The position numbers and the translations under genes are program-made. This document shows, piece by piece, positions 27,675 to 36,203 of a DNA stretch of 40,075 bases (positions are counted from its first letter, which is position 1; each line of letters starts with the position of its first letter). The DNA lies in contig NZ_CAMYIP010000171.1 in assembly GCF_947258525.1 (NCBI RefSeq), positions 1-40,075 on the forward strand, in the 5' to 3' direction. Under the pieces are notes generated by a model. It did no database searches. It had not been told where the DNA came from and saw nothing but the letters and a program-made list of their open reading frames with translations. Source of the stretch: an uncultured Eudoraea sp. Lineage in GTDB: Bacteria > Bacteroidota > Bacteroidia > Flavobacteriales > Flavobacteriaceae.

Positions 27675-28079
27675 TTATACCGCGCGGGGGGGTTGGAAAG
27701 GGCCCTCTTTCTCGCAATTAGAATATGAAGCCTGATAAAAGAAATTTGCCGTTGAAGTTAGCAAATCGTCAACGGGTTTAAGTTGATATGCCTGCAGATC
27801 CTTGATCACAAAAGCCGAAAGCAGTGTCATATGGGGCTGGTGTTGAAATGGTAATTCTTCGTGCTGTTGTTTTTCTTCCTGATGTTTTTTACTGTGATCT
27901 GCTTCAAGATCTCCATAGTGCTTCGAAAGAAAGACAAACAAGTTATCGCCGTATTTCTCAGAATGATATTTAGCATGTTCTATTAATTCACCAAGATCTA
28001 CGAGATCGCTGATACAAATGTTAAAGCTTTGTATCAGAATTAGGAAAGAAGCTGCTATGGAAACGAATTTTACCATCAT
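27675..28079 (-). CDS. Small His-rich exported protein, unknown function
   Basis: A 134-residue protein with a hydrophobic N-terminus (about 4-24) likely acting as a signal peptide, with Cys22 near its end though not a standard lipobox. The middle is charged and histidine-rich (HSKKHQEEKQQHEELPFQHQ, about 71-90), and the C-terminus ends in FQPPRAV. I do not recognise a named family; similar small proteins are often seen upstream of czcA in Bacteroidota. Position at the head of the export operon and the His content suggest a periplasmic metal-binding or sensing helper, which is inference. ATG at 28079 is followed by a second at 28076. Confidence 0.75.
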   Translation of the reverse strand: MMVKFVSIAASFLILIQSFNICISDLVDLGELIEHAKYHSEKYGDNLFVFLSKHYGDLEADHSKKHQEEKQQHEELPFQHQPHMTLLSAFVIKDLQAYQLKPVDDLLTSTANFFYQASYSNCEKEGPFQPPRAV

Positions 28080-28118
28080 AGTCCTTAAGTAAAGATACGA
28101 TAATCTGTAAAATTAGAA

Positions 28119-28928
28119 TTAAACTTCTTCCTCTTCTACAATTTCATAGGGGATAGTATCAATTAAATAGCTCAATGCTTCAATTCGCGCATCAGTTTTT
28201 CTGTTGGCATCTATAATTATCCAGGGGGAGTCTTTTAAATCTGTTTGCTCAAACATTTTTAGTTTAAAGGCCGTGTATTCGTCCCACAGTTCCTGTGCTT
28301 TGCGGTCAACAGCAGTCATTTTCCATTTTTTTAACGGGTTAGATTTAATTTCCTTAAACCTGTTTGCCTGTTCTTCCTTGGTAATAGAAAAATAGAACTT
28401 TATTAAATAGGTGTCGGAATCCATGATCATTCTTTCAAAGCCATTAACCTGTTTCATAAAATTCTGATACTGTGGTTTAGTGCAAAAGCCGTTAACGGGC
28501 TCAACAACAGCCCGGTTGTACCAACTTCGGTCAAAGAAAACCATTTCACCAGGTTTTGGAAGCCTATTTACATAACGTTGAAAATACCATTGGCCACTTT
28601 CTTCGACAGTTGGTTTAGGCAAGGCAACAATTCTGTACATTCTGGGATTTATATAGGCAGTTATTCTTCGAATAGCTCCGCCTTTGCCCGCGGCATCACG
28701 CCCTTCAAAAATTACAACTATTTTCTTATTCTTAGCTATTACCCAATTTTGCAGTTTTATGAGTTCTGTCTGAAGTTCTTTAATTTTCATTTCGTGCCTT
28801 GTCGACCTCAAGGCCTTTTCAACATTGGTCTTTTTATCAGACAGCAGACTTGTCAAGCCCACTGAAGAGTTAAGCAAAGAAATATCATCTTCACTGAGCT
28901 GAATCTGTTTCTTATCTTTGGTAGTCAT
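28119..28928 (-). CDS. ppk2: Polyphosphate kinase 2 (PPK2), second copy
   Basis: A 269-residue PPK2-family enzyme that transfers phosphate between polyphosphate and nucleotides in the cytoplasm. Walker A is GRDAAGKGG (76-84), and the Walker B/lid region is DRSWYNRA (133-140) followed by VVEPV. Length matches the single-domain PPK2 group. It starts 3 bp after the upstream paralogue ends, so the pair is one transcript. Whether it prefers ADP, GDP or AMP cannot be told from these motifs. It differs from its neighbour mainly at both termini. Confidence 0.93.
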   Translation of the reverse strand: MTTKDKKQIQLSEDDISLLNSSVGLTSLLSDKKTNVEKALRSTRHEMKIKELQTELIKLQNWVIAKNKKIVVIFEGRDAAGKGGAIRRITAYINPRMYRIVALPKPTVEESGQWYFQRYVNRLPKPGEMVFFDRSWYNRAVVEPVNGFCTKPQYQNFMKQVNGFERMIMDSDTYLIKFYFSITKEEQANRFKEIKSNPLKKWKMTAVDRKAQELWDEYTAFKLKMFEQTDLKDSPWIIIDANRKTDARIEALSYLIDTIPYEIVEEEEV

Positions 28929-28931
28929 CTT

Positions 28932-29777
28932 TTATATATCAATTTGTTCTATATGCCTGTAATATCTCAGAACGATATTGGGATCTGGTAATATGCTTGT
29001 TTTATGCTTTGTTTTTTTCGTGTAATCAAACCTGGAAAGCACATAACGAATACTCTCAAGACGGGCAGTTTTTTTGCTATTGGCCTTTACAATTATCCAG
29101 GGGCTAAAGGTGGTGTGTGTTTTAGAAAACATCTGTTCTTTATAAAAACTGTATTTATCCCACAAGGCCTGCCCCTTTTTATCAACCGGACTAAATTTCC
29201 ATTTTTTTAAGGGATTTAATAACCGACTTTCTATTCGCTTTTTTTGCTCTTTTTTAGAAATAGAAAACCAAAACTTTACAAGTTGAACACCATCTTCATA
29301 AAGCATGTGTTCGAACCCCGGAACCTGAACCATAAATTGTTGATATTCATTTTTATTGCAAAATCCCATTACAGGTTCAACAACCGCCCGGTTATACCAA
29401 CTTCTGTCGAAAAACACAATCTCTCCAGGATTTGGCAGTTCTTTTATATATCTTCTAAAATACCATTGACCGCCTTCCACGTCAGTAGGTTTAGAAAGAG
29501 CTACAACCCTCATGGACCTTGGATTAAGGTGTTCTGTAAAACGCTTTATAGCTCCTCCTTTGCCAGCTGCATCCCTGCCTTCAAAAATTATAGCTACCCT
29601 AAGTTTTTTTTTAATTACCCAACGCTGTAAGGTTACCAGTTCTAGCTGCAAAAGTTTAAGTTCTTCTTCATAGCGAAGTCTGTTAAGTACCTTGGAAATG
29701 TCCATTTCCTTTTCATTGGCAATGGCGATAAGGTCTTTTCTCTTTTTGGCTTGTAGAAGATCTTCCGGTAAAAACAT
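28932..29777 (-). CDS. ppk2: Polyphosphate kinase 2 (PPK2), first copy
   Basis: A 281-residue paralogue of the next gene. Walker A is GRDAAGKGG (67-75) and DRSWYNRA is at 124-131; the surrounding core (LNPRSMRVVALSKPT, GQWYFRRY) closely parallels the second copy. The N-terminal 35 residues and the C-terminal 25 residues are unlike the second copy, so the duplication is old enough for the ends to have diverged. No ppk1 gene is in the window. The two may form a hetero-oligomer or use different nucleotides; the sequence does not decide. It is divergent from the S9 peptidase gene. Confidence 0.93.
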   Translation of the reverse strand: MFLPEDLLQAKKRKDLIAIANEKEMDISKVLNRLRYEEELKLLQLELVTLQRWVIKKKLRVAIIFEGRDAAGKGGAIKRFTEHLNPRSMRVVALSKPTDVEGGQWYFRRYIKELPNPGEIVFFDRSWYNRAVVEPVMGFCNKNEYQQFMVQVPGFEHMLYEDGVQLVKFWFSISKKEQKKRIESRLLNPLKKWKFSPVDKKGQALWDKYSFYKEQMFSKTHTTFSPWIIVKANSKKTARLESIRYVLSRFDYTKKTKHKTSILPDPNIVLRYYRHIEQIDI

Positions 29778-29826
29778 TCAGCGTATGTTATGTAAAAGAA
29801 TTATTGTAAAAACATGAGTTTTTGAT

Positions 29827-29879
29827 TGACCCTAAAATTTGGTCGTAACTATAAAGATACTAATTTTGACCTAAAATTT
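29827..29879. repeat. Direct repeat in the ppk2-peptidase divergent region
   Basis: TGACCCTAAAATTT (29827-29840) and TGACCTAAAATTT (29867-29879) start exactly 40 bp apart, about four helical turns. The first copy is also part of an imperfect palindrome ending GGTC at 29841-29844. The 217-bp region contains no gene; a weak plus-strand promoter-like TAAGTTTA near 29962 is the only other thing seen. Candidate regulator-binding sites. Confidence 0.4.
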
Positions 29880-29994
29880 TATGACTTTTAAAGCTGTTTT
29901 TCCTGCAGTTTAATTCTAAATACAAAGTGAGGCATTTATTTTGCTTTGCCCAAAGTTAATATCTAAGTTTAATGCTTAAACCAAATTTTTAATA

Positions 29995-32025
29995 ATGAAT
30001 CACAGAAAACTTTTCTATGCCCTTCTTTTAGTATTAATTACATTTCAGGCTTATACACAAAAACAAAAGTTCAGCTACTTGGATGTATTTAAACTGGAGT
30101 ATGTTTCTGACCCGCAAATAGCACCAAATGGTTCCCGGATAGTATATAGGAGAATGGGTTTTGACATAATGAAGGACAAAGCCGATGGGAATCTATGGAT
30201 AATTAATTCTGATGGTTCAGGGCATCAAAAACTTAGCTCACTTGAAGCGAGCGAGCGAAGTCCCCGATGGTCTCCAAGCGGAGATAGAATTGCATTTATA
30301 AGCACAACAACCGAAGGTTCTGAGATTTATATGTATTGGCTTAATAGCGGTAAATTGGCAAAAATTAGCCAGCTCCCATTTAGCCCAGGTTCATTGACCT
30401 GGTCTCCAAAAGGGGACCAATTGGCATTTTCCATGAATGTTGAAAAAGATCCACCCGTAATTGCTAAAATCCCTGAAAAACCTGAAGGCGCGAAATGGGC
30501 AGAAAAACCAAGAATAACAGATCGGTTGTATCATGAGGCAGATGGACGCGGTTATATAAAGCCAGGCTTCAATCACATATTTGTAATCCCTGCACAGGGT
30601 GGGGCAATACGCCAACTCACTTCCGGAGATTACCATCATAGAGGGCAACTTTCATGGTCTGCAGAAGGGGATAGAATATTTTTCTCGGGAAACAGAACTG
30701 ATAACTGGGAATATGATTTCCGTAATAGTGAGATCTACCAGGTAGAGGTTACTTCAGGACGCATAAAAGCCTTAACAGAACGAAAAGGGCCCGATAATAA
30801 TCCTGTAGTTTCACCAGATGGTAAGTATATTGCCTATTTGGGATATCAGGATAAAGTCCAAACGTATCAGGTAAGAAAATTACATATCATGAAGTCCGAT
30901 GGGACTGGGAAAATGGTTTTATCCAAAGATCTCGACAGGAGTATCTCCGGGATGATTTGGGATGCAAAGAATGCGGGACTCTATATCTCATATGATGATA
31001 AAGGAAATACCAAAGTGGGCTATATTTCCTTAGAAGGGAAAATTTCGAAACTGGCAGATAACCTCGGGGGGACTTCTATTGGCCGCCCCTACGCCGGCGG
31101 ATCTTTTAGTGCTTCCCGGGAGGGTACGATAGCTTTTACCCAAAGCAGACCAGATTACCCTGCTGAACTGGCTGTAAGGGATTCTAAATCCAAAAGAACA
31201 ACCAGGATTACTGCTCTAAATAAGGCCTTATTTGATTACCGCACTTTGGGTAATGTTGAGGAAGTTTGGTATAAATCGTCCGTAGATCAAAGAGACCTGC
31301 AAGGCTGGGTGGTTTACCCTCCAGATTATGACAAGAATAGAAAATATCCGTTTCTGGTTGAAAATCACGGAGGGCCGGTTCTTAACTATGGGGACAGGTT
31401 TTCCGCAGAAATGCAGTTATATGCAGCAGCGGGTTATATAGTATTTTATCCGAACGCCCGGGGGAGTACAAGTTATGGGGAAGAATTTGGGAATCTATTA
31501 TATAATAATTACCCGGGTGAGGATTATAATGATGTAATTGACGGTGTTGATTATTGTATCAAAAATGGCATTGCTCATGAAGATCAACTTTATGTTACAG
31601 GCGGGAGTGCCGGGGGTATAATGACTGCATGGATAATAGGGAAAAACAACAGGTTCAGAGCTGCTGTAGTTGCTAAGCCTGTGATGAACTGGATAAGCAA
31701 AACCCTTGTTGCAGATAATTATTTTGGGTATGCCAATTCGCGATATCCGGGTCAGCCCTGGGAAAATTTTGAAGGTTATTGGAAATTTTCTCCTTTGTCT
31801 CTCGTTGGTAATATAGAAACCCCTACGATGGTAATGGTTGGGATGGAAGATTTAAGAACACCACCTAGTGAAGCCAAACAGTTATATCATGCTTTGAAAT
31901 TGAGGAAAATTGAAACTGTATTGGTTGAGATCCCGGGAGCAAGTCATAGTATTGCTAGCAAGCCGAGTAACTTAATTACGAAAATCGCCCATACGATTGC
32001 CTGGTTTGAAAAGTATCGTGAATAG
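29995..32025 (+). CDS. S9 family serine peptidase (prolyl oligopeptidase/acylaminoacyl-peptidase type)
   Basis: A 676-residue exported peptidase. It has a signal peptide (about 1-21, ending AYTQ), an N-terminal beta-propeller with repeated WSPxGDxIAF-like blades (RWSPSGDRIAF, TWSPKGDQLAF, SWSAEGDRIFF), and a C-terminal alpha/beta-hydrolase domain. The catalytic triad is readable: Ser538 in GGSAGG, Asp619 in GMEDLRTPP and His651 in GASHS. It probably cleaves short peptides in the periplasm or at the cell surface. Two small envelope-protein genes follow closely on the same strand, 18 and 37 bp apart, but no functional link is obvious. Confidence 0.94.
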   Translation: MNHRKLFYALLLVLITFQAYTQKQKFSYLDVFKLEYVSDPQIAPNGSRIVYRRMGFDIMKDKADGNLWIINSDGSGHQKLSSLEASERSPRWSPSGDRIAFISTTTEGSEIYMYWLNSGKLAKISQLPFSPGSLTWSPKGDQLAFSMNVEKDPPVIAKIPEKPEGAKWAEKPRITDRLYHEADGRGYIKPGFNHIFVIPAQGGAIRQLTSGDYHHRGQLSWSAEGDRIFFSGNRTDNWEYDFRNSEIYQVEVTSGRIKALTERKGPDNNPVVSPDGKYIAYLGYQDKVQTYQVRKLHIMKSDGTGKMVLSKDLDRSISGMIWDAKNAGLYISYDDKGNTKVGYISLEGKISKLADNLGGTSIGRPYAGGSFSASREGTIAFTQSRPDYPAELAVRDSKSKRTTRITALNKALFDYRTLGNVEEVWYKSSVDQRDLQGWVVYPPDYDKNRKYPFLVENHGGPVLNYGDRFSAEMQLYAAAGYIVFYPNARGSTSYGEEFGNLLYNNYPGEDYNDVIDGVDYCIKNGIAHEDQLYVTGGSAGGIMTAWIIGKNNRFRAAVVAKPVMNWISKTLVADNYFGYANSRYPGQPWENFEGYWKFSPLSLVGNIETPTMVMVGMEDLRTPPSEAKQLYHALKLRKIETVLVEIPGASHSIASKPSNLITKIAHTIAWFEKYRE

Positions 32026-32043
32026 GGTGAAAATGACTAAACA

Positions 32044-32484
32044 ATGAAAGGGAAAAAAAGGCATTGGCTCTGGAACATACTCATTATTCTGGCTGTGATT
32101 GTGAGTATCCTGAGTTTTATGGCGCATTATAAAAATTGGATTTGGAAGAAAGCTGATAGGATCCAGATATTATCCGGTATATATTATATAGAATTGCCAT
32201 TTAATTCAATGAATAATGTATCTATGGTAAGCAAAATTCCATCATTAGATCGTAAAAATGGATTTTCGGCCTGGGAAAAGGAAAAAGGGATTTTTAAAGA
32301 TTCCCTTAATGAAGAAAAACCGGTATATATCTATGTAGATAACCTGAATGATCAGAAGATCAAATTAACTTACAAAGATTCCCTTCAGCTTTTTATCAAT
32401 TTATCTGATTCTACTAAAACAAAAGAGTTATATCTTTACCTCGATGAAAAAATTGGGGCACAACAAACACAATTAAAACAGTAA
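32044..32484 (+). CDS. Membrane-anchored protein, unknown function
   Basis: A 146-residue protein I do not recognise. After a basic start (MKGKKRHW) a single hydrophobic segment (about 9-27) likely anchors it in the inner membrane with the rest outside. The outer part is polar, with no Cys and no repeats, and ends in a Gln-rich tail. It follows the S9 peptidase by 18 bp and probably shares its transcript. Confidence 0.75.
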   Translation: MKGKKRHWLWNILIILAVIVSILSFMAHYKNWIWKKADRIQILSGIYYIELPFNSMNNVSMVSKIPSLDRKNGFSAWEKEKGIFKDSLNEEKPVYIYVDNLNDQKIKLTYKDSLQLFINLSDSTKTKELYLYLDEKIGAQQTQLKQ

Positions 32485-32521
32485 AAAACAGTTACCTACT
32501 ACAAACCTATAATTTAAAATA

Positions 32522-32929
32522 ATGAAATTATTATTCCTAAATCTTCTGCTCCTGCCTTTAATGATGTTTTCCCAAAATAAACTTTCTGTAGATGTTACAG
32601 GCGTTAAAAACGATAACGGGAGTGTTCATGTTGCAGTTTACGACAGTTCTGATAGTTTTTTGGATTCAGATAAAATGTTTTCCGGAGGCACTAGCAAAGC
32701 CCAATTAGGGAATACATGGGTAATAATAGATGATTTACCGGATGGGGAGTATGCACTGGCTATTTTTCATGATGAAGATGGTGATGATGAATTGGATACC
32801 AACTGGATTGGAATCCCAAAAGAACCCATTTGTTTTTCCATAGGTAAGATGAAAACATTTGGACCTCCAAAATACAGCGAATGCTCATTTAAAGTAGAAG
32901 GGGATAAAGAAATTCAGGTTTCGCTTTAA
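32522..32929 (+). CDS. DUF2141-family exported protein
   Basis: A 135-residue protein with a signal peptide (about 1-18, ending MFSQ) and one DUF2141 domain filling the rest. Typical family blocks are present: NGSVHVAVYDS, LPDGEYALAIFHDEDGDDEL and WIGIPKEP. The acidic DEDGDDELD run could bind calcium, which is inference. The function of the family is not established. It lies 37 bp after the membrane-anchored gene; downstream is a dead dehydrogenase remnant. Confidence 0.9.
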   Translation: MKLLFLNLLLLPLMMFSQNKLSVDVTGVKNDNGSVHVAVYDSSDSFLDSDKMFSGGTSKAQLGNTWVIIDDLPDGEYALAIFHDEDGDDELDTNWIGIPKEPICFSIGKMKTFGPPKYSECSFKVEGDKEIQVSL

Positions 32930-32974
32930 AGAAAATTTACTTCATTTAACGTATCATCTTAAAAAGCGGGGAAT

Positions 32975-33330
32975 AGCAACATTCTTTTAACAAGCTCATA
33001 GTTACCTATTAGGGCTTAGCAGCGGCTTACAGTGCAACCAAAGGTGCGCTTAGAGCGTATGCGAGGGTATTAACTACAGAATTGGCCCCTCGTCATATAC
33101 GCGTGAATTCAATAGCTCCCGGACCAATTGCAACTCCTATTTATAATAAAATGGGTATGCCCGAAGAAGCAGTTTCGCAGATGGGACAGTGCTTTGCCGC
33201 CTCAAATCCTTTGAAACGTTTTGGTGAATCACAGGAAATTGCCAATGCGGTCCTTTTCCTTGCTTCCAATGATGCCAGTTACGTAAATGGTATAGAGCTC
33301 GCCGTAGATGGCGGTATGAGCCAGATCTAG
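32975..33330 (+). pseudogene. Decayed short-chain dehydrogenase/reductase (FabG-like) remnant
   Basis: Only the C-terminal half of an SDR enzyme survives. From 33013 the frame reads GLAAAYSATKGAL (catalytic YxxxK), then RHIRVNSIAPGPIATP, and ends in VNGIELAVDGGM, all classic for the family. Upstream, the SDR serine strand is recognisable in another frame (SNILLTSS, 32975-32998). A one-base shift then leads to IVTY and a TAG at 33010-33012 before the rest. The Rossmann nucleotide-binding half is missing and the region before 32975 shows no clear homology. An ATG at 33082 opens a frame of 82 codons, but it lacks the catalytic Tyr and is unlikely to be a functional gene. Confidence 0.85.
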
Positions 33331-33350
33331 CATTCAAAGTTATGAGTCTA

Positions 33351-33380
33351 ACCCATCAGAATTTTCCTGATGGGTTTTTT
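33351..33380 (+). terminator. Intrinsic terminator after the SDR remnant
   Basis: Stem ACCCATCAG / CTGATGGGT with a 7-nt loop, followed by five T. It would end transcripts from the S9 peptidase group and the remnant before the DUF423 gene. Confidence 0.8.
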
Positions 33381-33431
33381 GTTGTTTATAAGTTGAGGTA
33401 TTCCCCCACTATCTGTATATTTAAAAATATT

Positions 33432-33824
33432 ATGGAGACTATACTACTTGTTCAATTGCTGGGTGCTTTGTTTGGATTGCTTGCCGTATTATTTGGTGCA
33501 TTTGGCGCGCATAAGTTAAAGAAATCACTATCGGAGGATCAGCTTAAAAGTTTTGATACAGGGGTAAAGTATCAAATGTTCCATGCTATTTTATTGCTTA
33601 TATTAGGATTTAACCTGGGTTTTACAACAGCTTTGGAGAAAAATATGGCCTACTGCTTTATATTGGGCACTTTTCTTTTTTCTTTTAGTATATATGGTCT
33701 TGTAATCGCAGCTTCCAAAGGGAAATCCCTGAAATTTTTGGGCCCAATTACCCCTCTAGGGGGATTGCTTTTGATAATAGGATGGGGGTTGTTGTTTTAT
33801 TCTTTTATTGTCAATATGGTATAA
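33432..33824 (+). CDS. DUF423-family small membrane protein
   Basis: A 130-residue protein with four predicted TM helices. The family signature near the start (LFGLLAVLFGAFGAHKLK) and the later GLVIAASKGKSLKFLGPITPLGG region fit DUF423 (YgdD/YwdK-like). Its function is not known. I start it at the ATG at 33432, directly before the first helix; an in-frame ATG at 33342 lies upstream of the terminator hairpin and adds an unlikely N-terminus. It is convergent with the Feo cluster, 2 bp from the next stop codon. Confidence 0.88.
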   Translation: METILLVQLLGALFGLLAVLFGAFGAHKLKKSLSEDQLKSFDTGVKYQMFHAILLLILGFNLGFTTALEKNMAYCFILGTFLFSFSIYGLVIAASKGKSLKFLGPITPLGGLLLIIGWGLLFYSFIVNMV

Positions 33825-33826
33825 GC

Positions 33827-33976
33827 TTAATGGCATCCGCAATTACCCTCTTCACATCCGCTTTTGGTTCCTTTTTTGGAAGCAAACAGACGCTTGGGCA
33901 GCAGGTATTTTTTGGCTAAGTAGAAGATGGCTATAGCCAGAGTAAGATAAACTAATATGGGTTGTAATACACTCAT
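33827..33976 (-). CDS. FeoB-associated Cys-rich membrane protein
   Basis: A 49-residue protein easily missed because of its size. It has one N-terminal TM helix (about 4-22), a basic segment (KKYLLPKRLFASKKGTK), and a Cys cluster at the end, GCEEGNCGCH. This matches the small FeoB-associated Cys-rich proteins found downstream of feoB in many bacteria. It starts 1 bp after the feoB stop codon on the same strand. Family knowledge suggests a helper or iron-sensing part of the Feo ferrous-iron system; the role here is inferred from position and Cys pattern. Confidence 0.85.
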   Translation of the reverse strand: MSVLQPILVYLTLAIAIFYLAKKYLLPKRLFASKKGTKSGCEEGNCGCH

Positions 33977-33977
33977 T

Positions 33978-36203
33978 TTATTTCAAAACCTGATATGCAA
34001 TTAAAGCTACAATATACGCAAAAACGCTCATTATTACTAATTGCGCCATCGGCCATCGCCAGCTATTGGTCTCGCGCTTTACGATAGCCAGCGTACTCAT
34101 ACACTGCATGGCAAAGGCGTAAAACAGGAGCAATGAAATACCCGATGCAAGATCAAATAATGGCTTTTTAGTAACCGGATTTATTTCAGAGGCCATCCTG
34201 TGTTTAATGGTATCTTCTTCATCATTTCCAACACTGTAGATAGTTGCTAAAGTCCCGACAAATACTTCTCGCGCCGCAAAGGAAGTCAGTACGGCAATCC
34301 CTATCTTCCAGTCGTACCCTAATGGCGCTACCGCAGGTTCCAGAGCCTTACCAATATTACCTATATATGAATTTTCAAGTTTAAAACCTGCAATTTCCTG
34401 TTTACGTGCTTTTTGAAAAAGAACGAGCTCTTTTTGATTTAATGAATCCCTTAGGACATTAGTATTAATTTGGTCTAAACTATCCTTTAGGAACGTTTCA
34501 TATTCATTCAATTCATTTTGAATGCTGGTAGTATTGTAACTTGTTAAACCTTCAGTTTCAATTCTTTCACTAATTATTTTATCGGCATTTCTAAAGTTGG
34601 AGGAGTAACCATTGGAACCTAAAAACCATAAGACAATTGAAATTGCGAGGATAATCTTCCCGGCACCATAAACAAAACTTTTAGTCTTTTCAACAACAGT
34701 AATGGCAACATTTTTAAGAAGGGGTAACTTATAGCTTGGCATTTCTACCATAAAAAATGAACTGCTTTTTATTTTCAAAACTTTGTTTAGAATCATTGCA
34801 GATCCAATTGCAGCCCCAAACCCAATTAAATAGAGCAAAGTAAGCGTAAGTGCCTGGTAACTTAAGCCTATAATTCTTCCTTCTGGAATGACGAGGGCTA
34901 TGATGATGAGGTAAACCGGAAGTCTTGCAGAACAGGTAACAAAAGGGGTTACTAAAATAGTTATTAGTCGTTCTTTCCAGTTTTCAATATTACGAGTAGC
35001 CATCACCGCGGGGATAGCACATGCCGTTCCTGAAATTAAGGGGACCACGCTTTTACCACTTAGTCCGAACGGCCTCATTATACGATCCATTAGAAAAACC
35101 ACTCTGCTCATATATCCGGACTCCTCCAGGAGTGCAATAAACAAAAACAAGAAGGCAATCTGAGGAATAAATATGACAATCCCACCTATTCCCGCCAGAA
35201 CACCTTCGGCAATAAGATTAGTAAACACTCCTGGCGGTAGCGTAGCTTTTATCCAATTACTTGCAGCGGCAAATTGTTCATCAATAAAATCCATCGGATA
35301 ACTACTCCAGTCATAGATAGCCTGAAAAATGGTTAATAATATCACCAGGAAAATTAAGTAACCAAATATCTTATGGGTTAGAATCCTATCTACTGTAGCT
35401 CTGAATCCTATTGCAGCATTCCTGTCTACTTTATAGGTTTCTTTTAGTACACCGTTTATGAATTGATACCTTAGGATGGTTTCCCTCTGCTGCAGCCTCT
35501 TGAGTTCTGCCTTGGACTTAGTGGCAAAAGAGGAGGTATCTTTTACCTCTCTTTTCTCAATGGGTGTGAAGTTGACATCCTGTGTAATTACCAGCCACAA
35601 TTTGTAGAGATCTTCATTGGGAAATGTCCGCTGTAATCTTTCAAAGTAATCCGGTGCTATTACAGTGGTGTCCAGGTTAGGCCTATCGGATAAGTTTTTA
35701 TAATCCGCAATCAATTGTCGGATTCGTTCTATCCCGGTACCTTTTCTTGTGCTGACTAAGGCTATTTTAGTATTTAATTTTTCTTCCAGGAGAGATATAT
35801 CCAGTGAAATCCCCTTTTTAGGCATCCTGTCCGACATATTGATGACCAGAATTGTCGGGATTTTTAAGTCTTTTATTTGGGTGAAAACGAGGAGATTTCT
35901 TTTTAGATTTTCAACATCACTTATTACCACCGCTACATCGGGGAAATCTTTATCGTTTTTGTTCAGAAGCAGTTCTACGACCACACTTTCATCCAGGGAA
36001 GTAGTATTAAGACTATAGGTACCCGGCAGGTCCAGAATATGAGCTTTAACGCCTCGTGGCAATTTACAGACACCCTCCTTTTTTTCAACAGTTATCCCCG
36101 GGTAATTCCCGACCTTTTGCTTCAAACCGGTTAACTGATTAAAAACAGAGGTCTTACCTGTATTAGGGTTGCCAATAAGTGCTACATTTATATTTTTACT
36201 CAT
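33978..36203 (-). CDS. feoB: Ferrous iron transport protein B
   Basis: A 741-residue inner-membrane Fe(II) transporter with a cytoplasmic G-protein domain. G1 is GNPNTGKTS (11-19), G3 is DLPG (58-61), G4 is NMSD and G5 is STRKGTG. A helical guanine-dissociation-like region follows, then two Gate-type membrane cores, the first including GTACAIPAVMATR and VTPFVTCSARLPVY. A soluble insert (about 540-610) sits between membrane helices. It overlaps feoA by 4 bp and is followed 1 bp later by the small Cys-rich gene, so the three form one operon. Confidence 0.97.
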   Translation of the reverse strand: MSKNINVALIGNPNTGKTSVFNQLTGLKQKVGNYPGITVEKKEGVCKLPRGVKAHILDLPGTYSLNTTSLDESVVVELLLNKNDKDFPDVAVVISDVENLKRNLLVFTQIKDLKIPTILVINMSDRMPKKGISLDISLLEEKLNTKIALVSTRKGTGIERIRQLIADYKNLSDRPNLDTTVIAPDYFERLQRTFPNEDLYKLWLVITQDVNFTPIEKREVKDTSSFATKSKAELKRLQQRETILRYQFINGVLKETYKVDRNAAIGFRATVDRILTHKIFGYLIFLVILLTIFQAIYDWSSYPMDFIDEQFAAASNWIKATLPPGVFTNLIAEGVLAGIGGIVIFIPQIAFLFLFIALLEESGYMSRVVFLMDRIMRPFGLSGKSVVPLISGTACAIPAVMATRNIENWKERLITILVTPFVTCSARLPVYLIIIALVIPEGRIIGLSYQALTLTLLYLIGFGAAIGSAMILNKVLKIKSSSFFMVEMPSYKLPLLKNVAITVVEKTKSFVYGAGKIILAISIVLWFLGSNGYSSNFRNADKIISERIETEGLTSYNTTSIQNELNEYETFLKDSLDQINTNVLRDSLNQKELVLFQKARKQEIAGFKLENSYIGNIGKALEPAVAPLGYDWKIGIAVLTSFAAREVFVGTLATIYSVGNDEEDTIKHRMASEINPVTKKPLFDLASGISLLLFYAFAMQCMSTLAIVKRETNSWRWPMAQLVIMSVFAYIVALIAYQVLK

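Noticed and set aside
29244-29630. 128-codon open frame antisense to ppk2
   Set aside because: Covers the conserved Walker regions of PPK2 on the other strand; no protein features of its own.
33082-33330. An 82-residue free-standing dehydrogenase
   Set aside because: It starts inside SDR sequence after the catalytic Tyr-Lys and lacks the Rossmann fold; homology continues upstream across a stop and a frame change, so it is a pseudogene fragment.
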